From Basidiobolus meristosporus CBS 931.73 (lineage: Eukaryota; Basidiobolomycota; Basidiobolomycetes; Basidiobolales; Basidiobolaceae), in NCBI GenBank assembly GCA_002104905.1, contig MCFE01000020.1:180100-244099 (forward strand): a stretch of 64,000 nt of DNA, read 5' to 3'. The position numbers and the translations under genes are program-made. Position 1 is the first letter of the stretch; each line of letters starts with the position of its first letter. The notes beneath the pieces are model-generated. The model ran no database searches. It was not told where the DNA came from and saw only the letters and a program-made list of their open reading frames with translations. Below are positions 22,256 through 37,558 of the stretch, one piece after another.

Positions 22256-23661
22256 GCTTTTGCGCAGCAACTCTAAAGGCAAGGCCTTTGATGCTGTAAG
22301 TATTTTAAGTCAAAGTGTATATTAAATTTGCTGTGAAACACCAGATTTAAGTTGACTCGGGATGGGTGTAGGTGATGCATAAGAGCGAGGCATGATGGAG
22401 CCCGGTTGATATTCAGGGATACCCTACGTTTCATATGGCGTGATGAGAGGTGCACTGCACTTTAGAACATCACATTCCTTATACAATTTGCATAGCAGCG
22501 TTTCATCGCCTCATTAAAATGCTGGATGGAAGACCTAATAACAAACAGCAATCACCCAAATAGACAAAAGGCATTTGGTCACATACACAAGAAACCTACG
22601 AACCAAGTCAGATGGGAATTTAACAACCTGAGACCAACAGTTGCTTCATTTCACCCTTGAGCATCTCCGGCAAATAGCAGCTCCTCAGCTTCCATTGCTG
22701 ATGAAGTTGGCTAGAATGTACCGGAATACCATGGCACGCTATCCATCACAACTGAACCAATAAGCTAGGCGAAGCCAAGCCTAAGATACCAATGCATGTA
22801 TGCGGTTGCAACACACATACCATCACGCAGAGGATGAGGTGAGGTCAGTGAAACCACGACTGCGAAAACTTGAATACCATTGACCGATCAAAATACCATG
22901 TTGCAGCCCCAGTCTGTAATACTAGCACTGTGCGTGTTCTCATCCATCCAACCAGGAAGCTTGGGGATGATGCAACAATAAGCAACACAACTACAGGGCT
23001 CACGCCTCCTTTAATCCACCACAGAACAGAACCCTTCACAAAGGTAACGAGGAAGCTTTTGCTCGAATGAGACGCAGCGCAATGGGGGATCGGGAATGAA
23101 CTTATGAGGTCCGCGAGCATACAGACGCCCTGCTTACCTTGGTCACTCAATCAGGTGACACATGCCCAGTCTTCTATATATCGGGACACTTGCGCACCAG
23201 CCTAATTGTTGCCATCCTTACAAACTCCGCCGCCCCTTTGACGATAGGTTCAGTGAAAATAGGGGGAATCGCCATAGGAGACTATTTTGTATGCTAAAAA
23301 GCACCATGGTTCTGGAATTTTCTTGAATACCTTAGAATCAATTTTACAGGCGGTCACGCGATCCATTTCCTGATGCCCAATCTACATTGCGGTGGTTGTG
23401 GGTGGAATTTTCAAACGGTAGGGATGACGCAACCAAATTGGCTGTCGGTGGATTTCGTGAACTATATTCAACAGTTTGCACAGCACACAAGCTAATGCCA
23501 TCGATGGAAAATGATGCGTTTCGATTGGTGTATCTGGGATATCGTAAGCAATTTCGTCAGGCAGTTTAAGAATGCTTTCCAAACCTTGATTTACCTAGAA
23601 ACCTCTCCCTTCCTTCTCTACTCAACCTAACACCCCGTACCCACCGTAGTAGAGTCGAACC
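22256..23661. other. Boundary and upstream region of CDC48
   Basis: No gene recognised. The base composition changes here: CpG dinucleotides become common from about 22350. The last 60 bases before the CDC48 start are CT-rich (CTCTCCCTTCCTTCTCTACT), typical of a fungal core promoter without a strong TATA box. A CTATATATC at about 23174 is too distant to be its obvious TATA box. Confidence 0.4.
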
Positions 23662-26314
<2,653 letters not shown>

Positions 26315-27242
26315 GTCCAGCTCGGTCACATTTCCCTCTTTCCTTGATGTATTATCTGCTGTTGAATAATCCCCTTATTTCCCAGTTTCTTAAACCATAA
26401 TTTTCAGCCTATTGTTTCCCATACATGGTGGTGAATGTAAACAGAAAGTGCAATAAACTACAATCTGCATACGAACTCGTGGCCAATCCCGATCCGTCCA
26501 GGCTCTGTGACGTAACCCGGCCAGTAAAAATAATTGGGATGGAATGCTATTTTTTGGGACCATTAGCCAGGCGATAAATGAAATCGGCCGTGAACGCTTG
26601 ATTCTGATACTCAATATATTCGAGCCGAGCGAGGCTTCAGTCTGACTGGCTTTCGGAGTAACCATAGCTAAATATACTTGCAGCGTGGCAGTCCTCGAAC
26701 ACCGCTCGTGCAGGTTGGGAAATCTCCCGGAAGGTAATGCGCATCTTGCCCCCTGCTCTCCTCGCCGCATCGCCCGGTCCCCGCTTCTCCAGGCTACATG
26801 CGAGGCCTTCTCCAGCATACATACACAGCCTTGCAGCATGGACACCAGTCCGTCCACGTGATGTGCGTCTAATTGTCGCAAAGGTACCGGAGTCACGCGA
26901 CCTCCTTGCAATGTACTTACCTGGTTTTACTCATCCTACCCCGTACCTATACCCGTGTAGCTCACGTATGCTCGAGGTTTATTTTAAGCATTACAATCGC
27001 AGTATTTTTGTCCTCCTAATCCCGATTTGATGTAGCTGCTTGATACAACCATGAGGTTGGATTTCCATCCGTTCGTTTCTTATATATAGGGCGCCCTGCG
27101 GTCGCTTCAAGTCCTATCAGATTCCATATCATCATATACCATACCACCACCCACCAGAGCCCACCAGCATCCTCCTCATCACCAAGCAGTCGTACCCGCC
27201 ATTCCCAGGACACCACAGTAGACCCACCCCGGCGCCACAACG
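26315..27242. other. Intergenic region between CDC48 and the Whi3-like gene
   Basis: Holds the CDC48 3' end and the promoter of the next gene. No further gene seen; the open frames on both strands lack family features. Confidence 0.4.
27081..27089 (+). promoter_or_regulatory. Possible TATA box of the Whi3-like gene
   Basis: TATATATAG about 155 bp before the start codon, followed by a pyrimidine/adenine-rich leader (CATATACCATACCACCACCC). It would imply a 5' UTR of about 120 bases. Confidence 0.4.
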
Positions 27243-28435
27243 ATGAACCTCAATGAAGAGATCACCACGATTTTTGTCATCGGGTTTCCCGAGGATATGC
27301 AAGAGAGAGAGTTCCAGAACATGTTCTTGTTCTCGCCTGGCTTCGAGGCGGCGACTCTGAAGGTTTCCCAAGCGAGCGATGCCGATGATGGTCTGCGTAA
27401 ACAAACGGTAAGTGACAAGACGGTCGATATGTAGGCCAATCAACCGATCGTACTCATCAGATGGCTGTTGATTAGATTGGGTTCGCCAAGTTCCGGTCGA
27501 GGTTAGAGGCACTTCAGGCACGGGATATATTGAGTGGCAAGAAGGTGGACCCCGAGCGTGGTTGTCTACTGAAGGCGGAGATGGCCAAAAAGAACCTGCT
27601 AATCAAGAGAAGCCTCCCGGGTGATGGAGGGGCGTTCATGAACTCTAGCATGAACCTGGTCCAAGCCTTGACCCCTAACGATCCGTTCGGCTTTGGCAAG
27701 AAAAAACTCCCCGGAAACTCTTTCCTTCACACAGCGTACGACAGCCTTTTTCCTGGCGGCCCTATTCTTCCTAGTGGGCTGCTTACCTCTCCTCAGCCGC
27801 CGATCCACGACTTCTGCATGGATTACGAGACAGCCAGCCTGGTATCTTCGTCGCCTCCATACGATCACGAGTCACTAGAGATGCATGAGGATATGCAGAA
27901 TCTGGAGAATGGTGTCATCGCCAACGTGTCGCGAGTGGTAGGCTACAACCCCAAGCGCTCCATGACAGCCCCTGCATCGTTCGATGGGATGGACAATTCC
28001 TTTTCTTTCCCAAAGTTCAGTATATCAACCTCACTTTGTGGGCAGAGCAACCTGTTCGGAGGGAATGGGAACCCTTCACCTACCTTCGACCTTCCCCAGC
28101 TCCTGGTCTCCTCATCGTTGCCCTCGAGCTTCATAACCACTCCGCGGGTGAATGCTGGGGATCAAAATCCACCTTGCAACACCCTGTATGTTGGGAATTT
28201 GCCAATGAGCACCTTGGAGGACGAATTACGCCAGCTGTTCTCTGCTCAACCAGGCTATAAGCGACTCTGCTTCCGCATGAAGCCCCACGCAGGGCCAATG
28301 TGCTTTGTGGAGTTTGACGACATACAGTTTGCATCATACACCCTTCACGAGCTTCAAGGGCATCTCCTGAGCAACTCGGTCAAAGGAGGAATCCGGCTAA
28401 GCTATTCCAAGAATCCCCTCGGTGTACGTAGCTGA
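27243..28435 (+). CDS. Whi3-like RNA-binding protein with two RRMs
   Basis: Two exons, 27243-27407 and 27476-28435, give 374 residues. RRM1 begins at once: the RNP2-like strand TIFVIGFP (about 9-16) and, across the intron, the RNP1-like IGFAKF. RRM2 (about 290-368) has NTLYVGNLP, then GYKRLCFR and [10 protein letters not shown], and ends [11 protein letters not shown]. This C-terminal block is the hallmark of the fungal Whi3 family, which binds mRNAs such as G1 cyclin transcripts and controls cell-cycle entry or branching. The middle is low-complexity, Ser/Pro-rich. Compared with yeast Whi3 the protein is short and lacks a long polyQ tract. It converges with the USP48-like gene. The exact mRNA targets cannot be read from sequence. 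Confidence 0.85.
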
Positions 28436-28436
28436 G

Positions 28437-28467
28437 CACCTTGACCCCGACCCCGACCCCGACCTTG
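28437..28467 (+). repeat. GACCCC-type short tandem repeat after the Whi3-like stop codon
   Basis: Three to four units of about 6-7 bases (CTTGACCCCGACCCCGAC...) begin within a few bases of the stop codon, in the presumed 3' UTR. Confidence 0.6.
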
Positions 28468-28819
28468 AGTGGAGCATGCCGCCGAACAAATCTATAGAAC
28501 CCCAATTTTCTCAAGTTCACATTACATTTCACCTCATGTGCCATGATCCAAAGCCCCCGTATACATAACATCCATGCCAAACCTAGCGTGACATTGGGGA
28601 TGCCCTGATTGGGTTCTCGATCTCCGCTCAACTCTGTTGTCTACTTGATCCAAACGACCCGGAATTTATTATATTTATACGTAAATAAATCTTAATATGT
28701 CAGTAGCAGTGAACCGTTGCAAAATGATACACAGGGGAAGAAGAATGGGAATCGGTCAAGTAGAAGCAGTTGAACTATGAACAAAAGAGACGGGACAGAT
28801 GCGAGGAGGGGGATTTCGG

Positions 28820-31800
28820 CTAAGCTAGCAGACTCGTTCCCTTGAATCCGGTCTCTTCTCCTTTGGCGATTTGATCTTCCCACGTCTCCTCATCTTCATC
28901 CATCGGCTCTATTTCAGAGAGAAAGATTTGACTGTTAGGAAGCACACCAAGCTCACGCACACTTACGCCATTGTCCACCAGCTCCTGGTCCAGGAAATAC
29001 AACCGCTGGTAGAGCGGGTTGATATTCAGCTTGTCCATGATCTTGACCTTGATGTCCTTGACCGTGTCGTCTTTCCGGACCGTGATCCTGGCTCGGATGT
29101 TGGATTTCGACCTTTGGGAAGCCCGTGTTCCGGGGGTGGGCCTCCTCTTCGATTTCCCTTCTTCTGGCGACTCCGAGTGGTTGGCCTCTTCTTTCCGGCA
29201 GATGTGGATGACGGCCTCTTGGAAATCAAGCCGGCGATTCACCACGCATTCAGGGCACACGTCGGGGATCGTCTCGTATACCACCTGGTCTTCGACGATG
29301 GGCTTCTTGAATTGCACCTCTGGCCCGCCGGCGTAGTGAGATTGGAACACCGCCCACTCGGAGTCGGTGAGGAAAGAGAGGTTGTTCAGGACCGGTTGGT
29401 CGATGGGATCCGAGAAGTCGTAGTGGAGTTTCCCATGCTGACAGAAAAGGAAGCTGTTGTCGAACTTCTCTGGCCGGGGTTTGCTCCCCGGGTTCCGTAC
29501 GAAGCTTCTCCACTCCTGGATGAAGGCGTTGTCGATCACATAGTAGCTGGGCTCCGACAGAGTGGCCAGCTCCTTTCGACTTTGAATGACCAAATGCCTG
29601 CATTCGTTTCTCTCATCTTCGGCTTCCTTCAGCACCTTCGCCGAAGATGGTTTTCCGCATCCCTGCTCCATAACGCATTTCTCGCACGGTGGCCCAAACT
29701 CACGGGGTGGCTCGTAGTGTGGGAACAGCCTCACCAAGACCTCCACGGCCTTCTGTGGGATTTGCCTGCAATTGGAGAGGTCCAAGGAAACGCCACCATG
29801 GGTGCATCGGACATCCAATCCGTAGGGACCGTATTCGGGAAAGGGATCGCTTGATATATCCTCCCAGTCGAACTCCGGGGCCTTTTTGCACCACTCCTTG
29901 ACCCACGCCTTGGAAATAAGGTATTGCACCTCGGACTTCGCTTTCAGCGCCTTCTCAAACTCCTGGACATCCTTCAGATGCTGGATGTGGTAGCGCCTTT
30001 CCTTTAGAAACTGAAAGGCGCAGTCTCGGCACAGCTGGTCCGTGCTGAACACCTGTTCCCAGTCTGAGTGTTGCTGTGTAAGCAGCTCCCCGCAGACCTG
30101 AAGCTTGGGGATTAGTTCCCTGAATCGGGGGAGGAGGTTTGCCGCAAATTACCTTGTTGACTCGTTTAACCGACTTCATCTGGTACGGGCTGAGGTTCCC
30201 GTGAGCACAAGCCATAGTCGCTGGCGCCGAGGGAGAGCCCTCTGGGCTTGATGACTTCGACTCCTCTGCTTGACCGAAGGGCCCGCAGACCCAATCCTGC
30301 AACAAGGATTTGGGGAAGAAGTAGGAGTATTCGGCTTCATCAGTGACATGCCAAGCAGAGTAGATGACCCGCCTGCTTTCTCTTTCACGATCGAACTCCT
30401 CTCGTGCCGAGAGTAACGATTTGCTCTGCGCGTGGGCTTGTCGATGTGTCAGGTGGTTGACCTGTTGGACTTCTTGCATGATGGCGTCCATCGGCTGGGC
30501 CATCTGTGGCTCGACCATCTTACGCTTAGTATAGATAAGCATGTAGGCATCCCGCGAAGAGCAGTAATCCCCCTCACCCTCGGTTAGGTCCGCGGTGTCA
30601 TCATCGGTCTTGGCTTTTTCCGCCCCCGTAGACCTCTTTCTTTTGGACTTGGTTTCGTTGGGGGTTTGAAGATTGAGAATGGGGCCTTCGTTAGTCACTT
30701 TTTCATCATCGAACTTGAACCAGCACTGTTTACTAGAAATGGACAATTAGAAATGATCCCGAAGAGAGCCCGCGTTATGGCTGCAAACATTACCCTGCGT
30801 TGAATACATATGCTGAATAATGCCCTGAATAGGCGCTTGGCCCTTCGTGTGTGAGCACTGCAGTAAGGTCATACACATAGCTCGAATCACTCTCCGCCGC
30901 AGACTCACTGGGCACTGCTCCCTTCTGGGTTTCGCCATCAGGGCTGGGAGCCATTTCGCTTTCTTTGGATGGCTTCCTAGGCCCTTTGTCTGACTGGTCT
31001 GACTTCGATCCATCGATCGGGTCAGTGCTCTGAGCCTCTCCCTCCTCCGGCTTCGGTGTTTGTGTGCTTCCGTTGCTGGGTCGTTTCGGAGGTAGGAAGG
31101 CGCTGGACGGTTCAGAGGAGCTAGGCACCGGCGAATTGGGCTGGCTCAAGGCTTCGGTGCCGACGTCAATAGCCTGGTCGGCACTTTCGCTGGCATCTGG
31201 ATCGTGAACGACATCACTTCGAGGCTCTTGGGCAACATCCTCGTCCAGTGTCGTAACATCAATGATGTTCTCGCCCAAGGTGGATGTCGCCGGGCTGCCA
31301 GGGGAGTCATCGACATCCGTGATATTCACGAATTCCTCGGTCTCCAGGCCCGAGCCACTGGGCTCGCTTTTCACCACGGCTTTGGGATGATGGTCGCCAT
31401 CTTTGGCGAATCTTTTCCGCTTCCGGTCAAGCGACGCCCCCTTGATGAATTCCACCGCACTGCTTCTTCTTCTCCTGGGCGAAGAGTCGAGGAGCATACG
31501 GGCGTCCAACGCCCTGGGAAACCGGATGCGGGCGGTATTCTTCTTCTTCGTAAACGTTTTGGTGTCGTAAACAAACCGCATCAACTGGACGTTCAAAACC
31601 TACCGAAACGAGTGGAGTAAGTGAAGAGGCCCGACCGGTGTCTGTGGTGCTATACCTACATTCGGTAACCTGCTGATTCGGGTTGTACGCGTGGCATTTT
31701 GCTTCGAATCGCACTCGGAACAGAAATACCTAGGTGGCAGCGAGGTCAGACTGGATCAGCTGGTGTACCAAGCAGATCCCAGTGGGAGAGAATAACATAC

Positions 31801-33067
31801 TGGTCCTCGCCTTTCATGGTTTCGGGCTTCAGGAAGCGTTCGACGCATTGCTCCAGGGAGGAGTTATCCTACGGAGGAATGGTGAGTTGCCTGAAGTCAG
31901 CCGTTGCTTGGGATTCTGGGTTGCAGATGATACCTTGATGTTTAGCTCCAGCTCGTGAAACATTTCCCGACGTTGAGAGATTCTTTTGCACTTGGAGCAT
32001 TTGGTTCCATATTCGTATTCCCCCTCAAACTATGAGCGTGTTGGGATGTGTTCAACGGTCCGTGATGGTCAAGCGAGATGCTTACCTGATCTTTGAATAA
32101 ATTCCGAAGGTTTACCTTCTCCTGCGTCTCGAATATGCTATTCAGCAGAGCGGTGAAAAGCTTGCTGAACCTAAGGCAGTAGGGATTCGTCATCGCAAAC
32201 TCTCCTCTGTTAAACCGCAACCACTTACTCTTGGACATCTTGCTCCTCGTCGGCATTCAGCTCAAGTGCCTCAACAAACTGAACAGGATCGTAGGTGTCT
32301 TGATGTCCGTACTCAAGGAAGGCAAAAGCTCGCTGTAGCTGGAAACATATGGGGTTCTTGAGGAAAGGAGAACCGGTTGGGTTAATCAACACTAAGGCGC
32401 TCGTTTGATGCGACACTTACCCTCTGTTCCTTGTGCTCGAATTCGTAGATCCCCTTCCTTATGTTGAGGTTGTAAAACCAGACCTACAGTGGCTCAAGAG
32501 TTAAACAGAGGCCAACCGCTTCTACCAACCGAACCTCACCTGCAACAGAGAGTTCACGTAGCACGTGGCCCCGAGGTTCTATCGGTAAACCGGGTTATTC
32601 AGAGTGCGCACGAAAGACAACGTCTCGGACAAAACCAGTACCTTCAAGCCGACAGGATTTCCTTCCGTTCGAGTGCGTACCCCCGCATGGGTCGTGGACA
32701 ACCCTTTAATCTGGCAATATCTCTCGAACGAGTCTTGTAAAGAAAAAACCCACAACGTTAGAACCCAGTCTCCACGAAAAACACGTCAACAACCCCGCCA
32801 ACTTTCCCAACACCCACCCTCTCTCTCCCAGTACTCTTGGCCGAGATGGTTCAAACAATTCGGGTTCTCCTTGCACCGGGAATTGGTACAGCGGGTCTTC
32901 TTCTCCACAGAAACGCGTGGGGAGTATCTGTTTGGACAGTATGGCTTGCCGGCGGTGCTGGTGATGCCGTAGAACTTAGCGAGGTGATTCAGGGTGATCT
33001 TGTCCACCGACTCCAAAGACGCGTCATTTATCCAGGAAGACTGGTCGCCGCGTTTCGAGTTTGACAT
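28820..33067 (-). CDS. USP48-type ubiquitin carboxyl-terminal hydrolase
   Basis: A cysteine protease that removes ubiquitin, with the full USP48 layout: USP core, three DUSP domains and a C-terminal ubiquitin-like domain, about 1,180 residues from about 12 exons. Early exons are 33067-32818, 32733-32642, 32578-32540, 32483-32421, 32338-32229 and 32170-32086. The Cys box NLGATCYVNSLLQ fills one 39-base exon (Cys about 120). Next come QDVQEFSKLF, the zinc-ribbon pairs CSKC and CSEC, QLMRFVYD, the His box SAYSGHYSAYV and DAYMLIY. DUSP modules follow around DWVCGPF, WVKEWCKK and FIQEWRSF; the Ubl lies near the end (RITVRKDDTVKDIKVKIM). A long Ser/Glu/Pro-rich insert splits the core between QLMRFVYD and the His box. 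Start chosen at MSNSKR. It shares a promoter region with CBP80. Confidence 0.9.
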
Positions 33068-33542
33068 CAGGGGAGGCTTCCTTGCTGCGTATGGACTTGT
33101 GGAATATTGATATGGACAGGGTTGGCTAGAGTGTGTGTTATCAGAAAACTGGACCTGGACCAGGATGCAGGCATGTGTTGATGAGATGGGCAACCACGGC
33201 ACAGATTAGAGACTAATTGATCGCAATGGGACGAAGCCAATCAATTTCCAACCAACCTGACCACAGTCAAATCAAGTGTTTAGCCACACATCACGTCCGA
33301 TGGATTTAAGTCTGGCATTAGCCAGCTGCAGAAAGTTGTTTAGAAATTGAAAAATTTCGTGGATTTGTTCGGATCGAATTTTTTTATGCGCTATTTCTTG
33401 GGTGGATAGGGTTGATAGGGTGCGATCATTGGTAACCGGCGACAACCAAGGCTTGATTCGTCGTCCAGGTCGAAAATATCTGTAGACTTGACAGTAGCTT
33501 GCTTGCCCGTTGAAAAGTTGTTTTTCTGGTTTATTGATACAA
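33068..33542. promoter_or_regulatory. Shared upstream region of USP48-like gene and CBP80
   Basis: About 475 bp separate the two proposed start codons, which point away from each other, so this is the only room for both promoters. The middle part (33330-33400) is AT-rich. No clear TATA box or known motif was recognised. Confidence 0.4.
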
Positions 33543-36500
33543 ATGGAACATAGAGGAGGTTCGTTCGTTCGTTAGTTCACATTTCGCTTCCCTTGCATGC
33601 TGTTACTTACCTGAGATCATCACACAGGTCACGGTAGACGGTCTAGAGGGGGTAAAGTGCTTTGATCTCAACTGGGTTAGATTCAAGAGATCCTAAACAC
33701 ATGCGCGTTTTGCTTAGGTGATTATCATGATCGAAAGAGGCATAGAGGACCACCTCCCTCCAGACTTGATGAAGTCGAGGACATCGAGAAACGCTTGGCG
33801 TCGCTGATCATTCGCGTCGGTGATAAGGTAGATTCCTGGCATCAGCTTACTTGGCCCACCATGGATCTGTAACTCTTCCTGCCCCTAGGCCACGAATACC
33901 CTCCAGGCGAATCTGGAAGCCCTAACCGGGATTTTAGAGAGAGACTTCTCGAAACATTCCGAAGGCATTCTGAAGACAATCTTGTCGTGGTAGGTGCAAC
34001 TACAGTGCTAATTCGGAGCTGAGCGCTCACCCTGAGCGGCTTCAAACACTAACCCGTATCATTCTGAACAGCATCGCCGAGCTTCCCATGAAGAATGCTA
34101 TCTATGGCGCACTTGCTGGTCTGCTCAATGCCAAAAGCTACGATATTGGCAGCGCCATTGTAAAAGCCTGCTTTGAGCAACTCACCAAATCCCTGGAGCA
34201 GGGAGAGTGGCTCAAGGCGAAATTAACGGTAACCCCTTTTTCCGACGATGTCTGGTTACCCTTCTTTGCCGCTAACCCATTACAAGGTTCGCTTCTTTGG
34301 CGAGCTGGTCAATGCGAACGTTATATTGCCAACAACCTTGATCATTCTCTACGACAATCTACTGAGTGTTCTGAATGAGCCCTCTATCAAGCAAGTAAGT
34401 GGGCCGATGGTCCTTGACGGAACTTGGCAGCCGAATAACTCAACTTCATCGTAGGACCGTGCGGATTGCTTTGTGTGGATTGTACTGTCTTCACTCCCTT
34501 GGGTATGTTCAAGCCAACCTGGCTATGGTCTCGCCGTATGATCACTCAATATTCCCTCGCACTTGCAGGTTGCTCGCGGTATCTGCGATCGTAACCCCCA
34601 CGACTTTATGAGAGTCATATCTGTTCTGGACAAATATATGCAAAAGCGCAAGGAGACCTACGACTTCTCCTCGCTGGAGGTTGTCTCAGTGTACAAGGAA
34701 GATGTTGCTTACGAGCAGAAAGAGGTAAGCCGGTGTTTGCCTAGTGCCGTGCTGAAGGGTGGACCTTGCCTAACTTTGGTTGCTATTAGATGCTCTTCGT
34801 TCTCTGGGACCAGATCAGCGCCCTGAAGGATCAAGATTGGGAGGTGGGTAGCCAGTGGCTTCTTCCGTTGGCAGACTTTGGCTAACAGAGTCTACAGATT
34901 AACACATTAGTTCAACCCTTCACCTACTTCGAGAGCATCCTTGGAGGAGCCCAACAGGTAACCGGATATTCCCCCGCTGCTTGTCGCCAACCTACTAAGG
35001 TGCCTCTTTTTGTAGCACGATCTTCCTGTCCTGGAGGTTCCCAAAGAGGCTCCATCGATGACCTACCCACTCCCACGTGTTGTTTTCCAGCTTTATGACG
35101 GAGATTATCCCAGCGTATGTTCATCTCAGCTTAGGCCTGGCTCATCGGACTCAACAGCTAAATACACCTGTAGTTTGCAGCTGCGTACACTTACCCTATC
35201 ACTCGCTACTTGCTTCACGAGATCATTTCCGAGACCATTCATATCTATGAGGTCAATCGCAAGGAATGCATCAAATATCTTGTGAACGTCCAGTATGCGT
35301 TCAACAGCGACATCTTTATCCAAACCCCCCTCCAACCAGCAGACGAGGAAAAGCCATCGGAGGGAGACAAGATGGAGGAGGATAAAGAGGGGGCATGGAA
35401 GTGCCGACTCCAAGAAGCAATCATCGAGGTGACTTGAATCCATCCGTTACCACAGTTGCCCGATCGAGCTAACGTGTTTGGGAACGCTGCGTAGGAAATC
35501 TTTGCTTACATATTTAGATTGCCCCAGCCCGAATACAAGCAGGTTTACTACACCTCGTTGATGTCTGAGCTGTGCAAAGCAGCCCCCGACACGTTCCCAC
35601 TTTCGATATCCTTTCATCTCTGTTCGGACCATTAATGGCCTAAATGGCCTATCCAGACCCCACAGTCCGCTGTCCTTAACTTACTAGCACCTAGGTAGAG
35701 CTACCAAGACGATCTACGATCGCTTGAACGCGATGGACTTGGAGTGTGTGCACAGATTCTATGACTGGTTCGCCATGCATCTGAGTAACTTTGGATTTAT
35801 CTGGAACTGGAGTGATTGGTAAGCCTGATATGAAGCCAATGGGCGCGCGCATGAGCCCTGCTAATCAGCACTTTCCTGGCGTAGGTCTGCCCAGCTTCAA
35901 GAGGACAAGGCGTCCCCCAAGTACGTCTTCATCCGGGAGGCTCTGGAGAAGCTTATCAAGTATTTGCCAAGGTTTTTGTCTGCCGACTGGGCTGGAGCTA
36001 ACTGGAATTTGCTGCGCTAGGTTGTCCTACTACGAAAGAGTCAAGGGCACTCTTCCCGAGGATTTCTTATCCATGATTCCCCCGGCGGCCCCTGGGATCG
36101 AGTTCAAGTACCAAACCCCTGGAACAGGTATCGTCTCTTCCCCTTCGCCTCTTATCCGCCAGCATACTAACGGCGTCGACGAACACGCCAGACGAGGACC
36201 TGAACAACCTGGTGTCTACTCTGGTTCAGAAGCTTAGGGCGAAGGCATCCTCGGATGATATCCAGGAGATCCTAAACGCGTACGTCCCTGCCAACGCAAG
36301 CGAGCTTGACGAGAAGGCCGTCACCTCGCTGAAATTCGATATCGTCATGCAGTGTGTGCTGATGGTTGGCAGTAAGAGTTTCAGTCACTCGTTGAACGTC
36401 ATCGAGAGGTAAGATTTGGCGCAGGCGAGGGATTCCCCAGCGAGAGATGCTCAACCGATTCCTCCACCCAGATACCTAGCAATTCTGCAAAAGTACGCTG

Positions 36501-37403
36501 CCTCCGCCGAAGACAAGATCACCACCATCGAGATCGTCGCCTCTTGCTGGAAACACAACACACAGGTAAATCGCCAACGTCAGCCAAGCTAGCACGCAGC
36601 AACTGACCCCACCCGCAACCAGTTTCTAGGCATCTTGCTGGATAAATTGCTCAACTACCGCATTGTGGATCCCACCTCCATCATCGCGTGGGTGTTTGGA
36701 GATCTGAGTAAGACTGCTGACAGGTAAGTGCCCAGAGTCGCCGCCCCACAGTCATGGCCGTTAACAGCCGAGCCTCTTAGGGCGTACAAACTGGAGATTC
36801 TCCAGAACACCTTGAACAAGGTGATCTCCCGTGTGGACCTGGTGCAGGTCAAGGTAGACTCGGCGAAGAAAGGTAACCGCACGAATCCCATTTGTCCAGG
36901 TCGATTCTAATCACGTTCGATGTAGACGAAGCAACTCCGGAGCATATTCGCAGTCTGGAATCCACCCTCAGCGTGGTTTACCGCGAACAGAAGGAGGTGT
37001 TTTTGGCAGTGTTCGAGGTAAGCGAGACCCAAGTAACCCTTGGGCGTGGCCCCCTGCTAACTGGCCCGTCTCTAGAAATTCGTCACCGTCTTGACCGAAA
37101 AGATCGTTGAATGCGAGAGCAGTGGGATCGAGCCCGCCAGCAACTGGTTGTACAAATGGATAGCCGGGTTGTTCATCGCAGTCGGAAGATTGGTAAGTGA
37201 GGTTGCCCCCCCCCCCGACAGCGGTCGACGTGACTAACCACCAGACACTATTCCAGTACCGCAAGCAAATCTCCGGCTCCCTAGTCACCATCGAGTCGAT
37301 CGTGTTCTCGGAAGCCGTTCACCCCAGCATCCTTAAGCTGTTCGAGCAGGTCAAACGCTTGATCACCGACCGTAACAAGGAAATGGTTTATCAATTATCG
37401 TGA
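33543..37403 (+). CDS. CBP80: Nuclear cap-binding complex subunit CBP80 (NCBP1/Sto1/Cbc1)
   Basis: Large subunit of the nuclear cap-binding complex, which with CBP20 binds the m7G cap of new transcripts and links splicing, export and decay. About 20 exons give about 815 residues, normal length. A 16-base first exon (33543-33558) joins 33718-33827 to give a basic N terminus, then the MIF4G start RLASLIIRVGDK. Later exons include 33889-33989, 34072-34228, 34287-34394, 34455-34502, 34569-34724, 34790-34843, 34898-34957, 35016-35114 and 35174-35428. Recognisable family segments are YPLPRVVFQLYD, IFAYIFRLP, RFYDWFAMHLSNFGF, KSFSHSLNVIERY and NYRIVDPTSIIAWVF. One exon end near 35607-35620 uses an unusual GTTCGG donor and is uncertain, as is the first exon. 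Confidence 0.92.
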
Positions 37404-37558
37404 TTTTATTTGTTATTCCCCACGACCGCTATCACGGTGTTCTTAGGAAAATAAAGCTTCGTATATGAAAAGTTTATTGCAGTGGAAGTGGGGGGACTGA
37501 CGGAGCGTGGGTACGGGGATTGGTGCGGAGGAGTGGAGATTAGGGTCACGAATGTAGT

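Noticed and set aside
28871-29854. 327-codon open frame on the plus strand
   Set aside because: It is the antisense of the DUSP/ubiquitin-like region of the USP48-type gene; no family features, and the minus strand is clearly coding.
37205-37217. Run of C in a CBP80 intron
   Set aside because: Simple homopolymer; may be noise in sequencing, and it does not touch splice sites.
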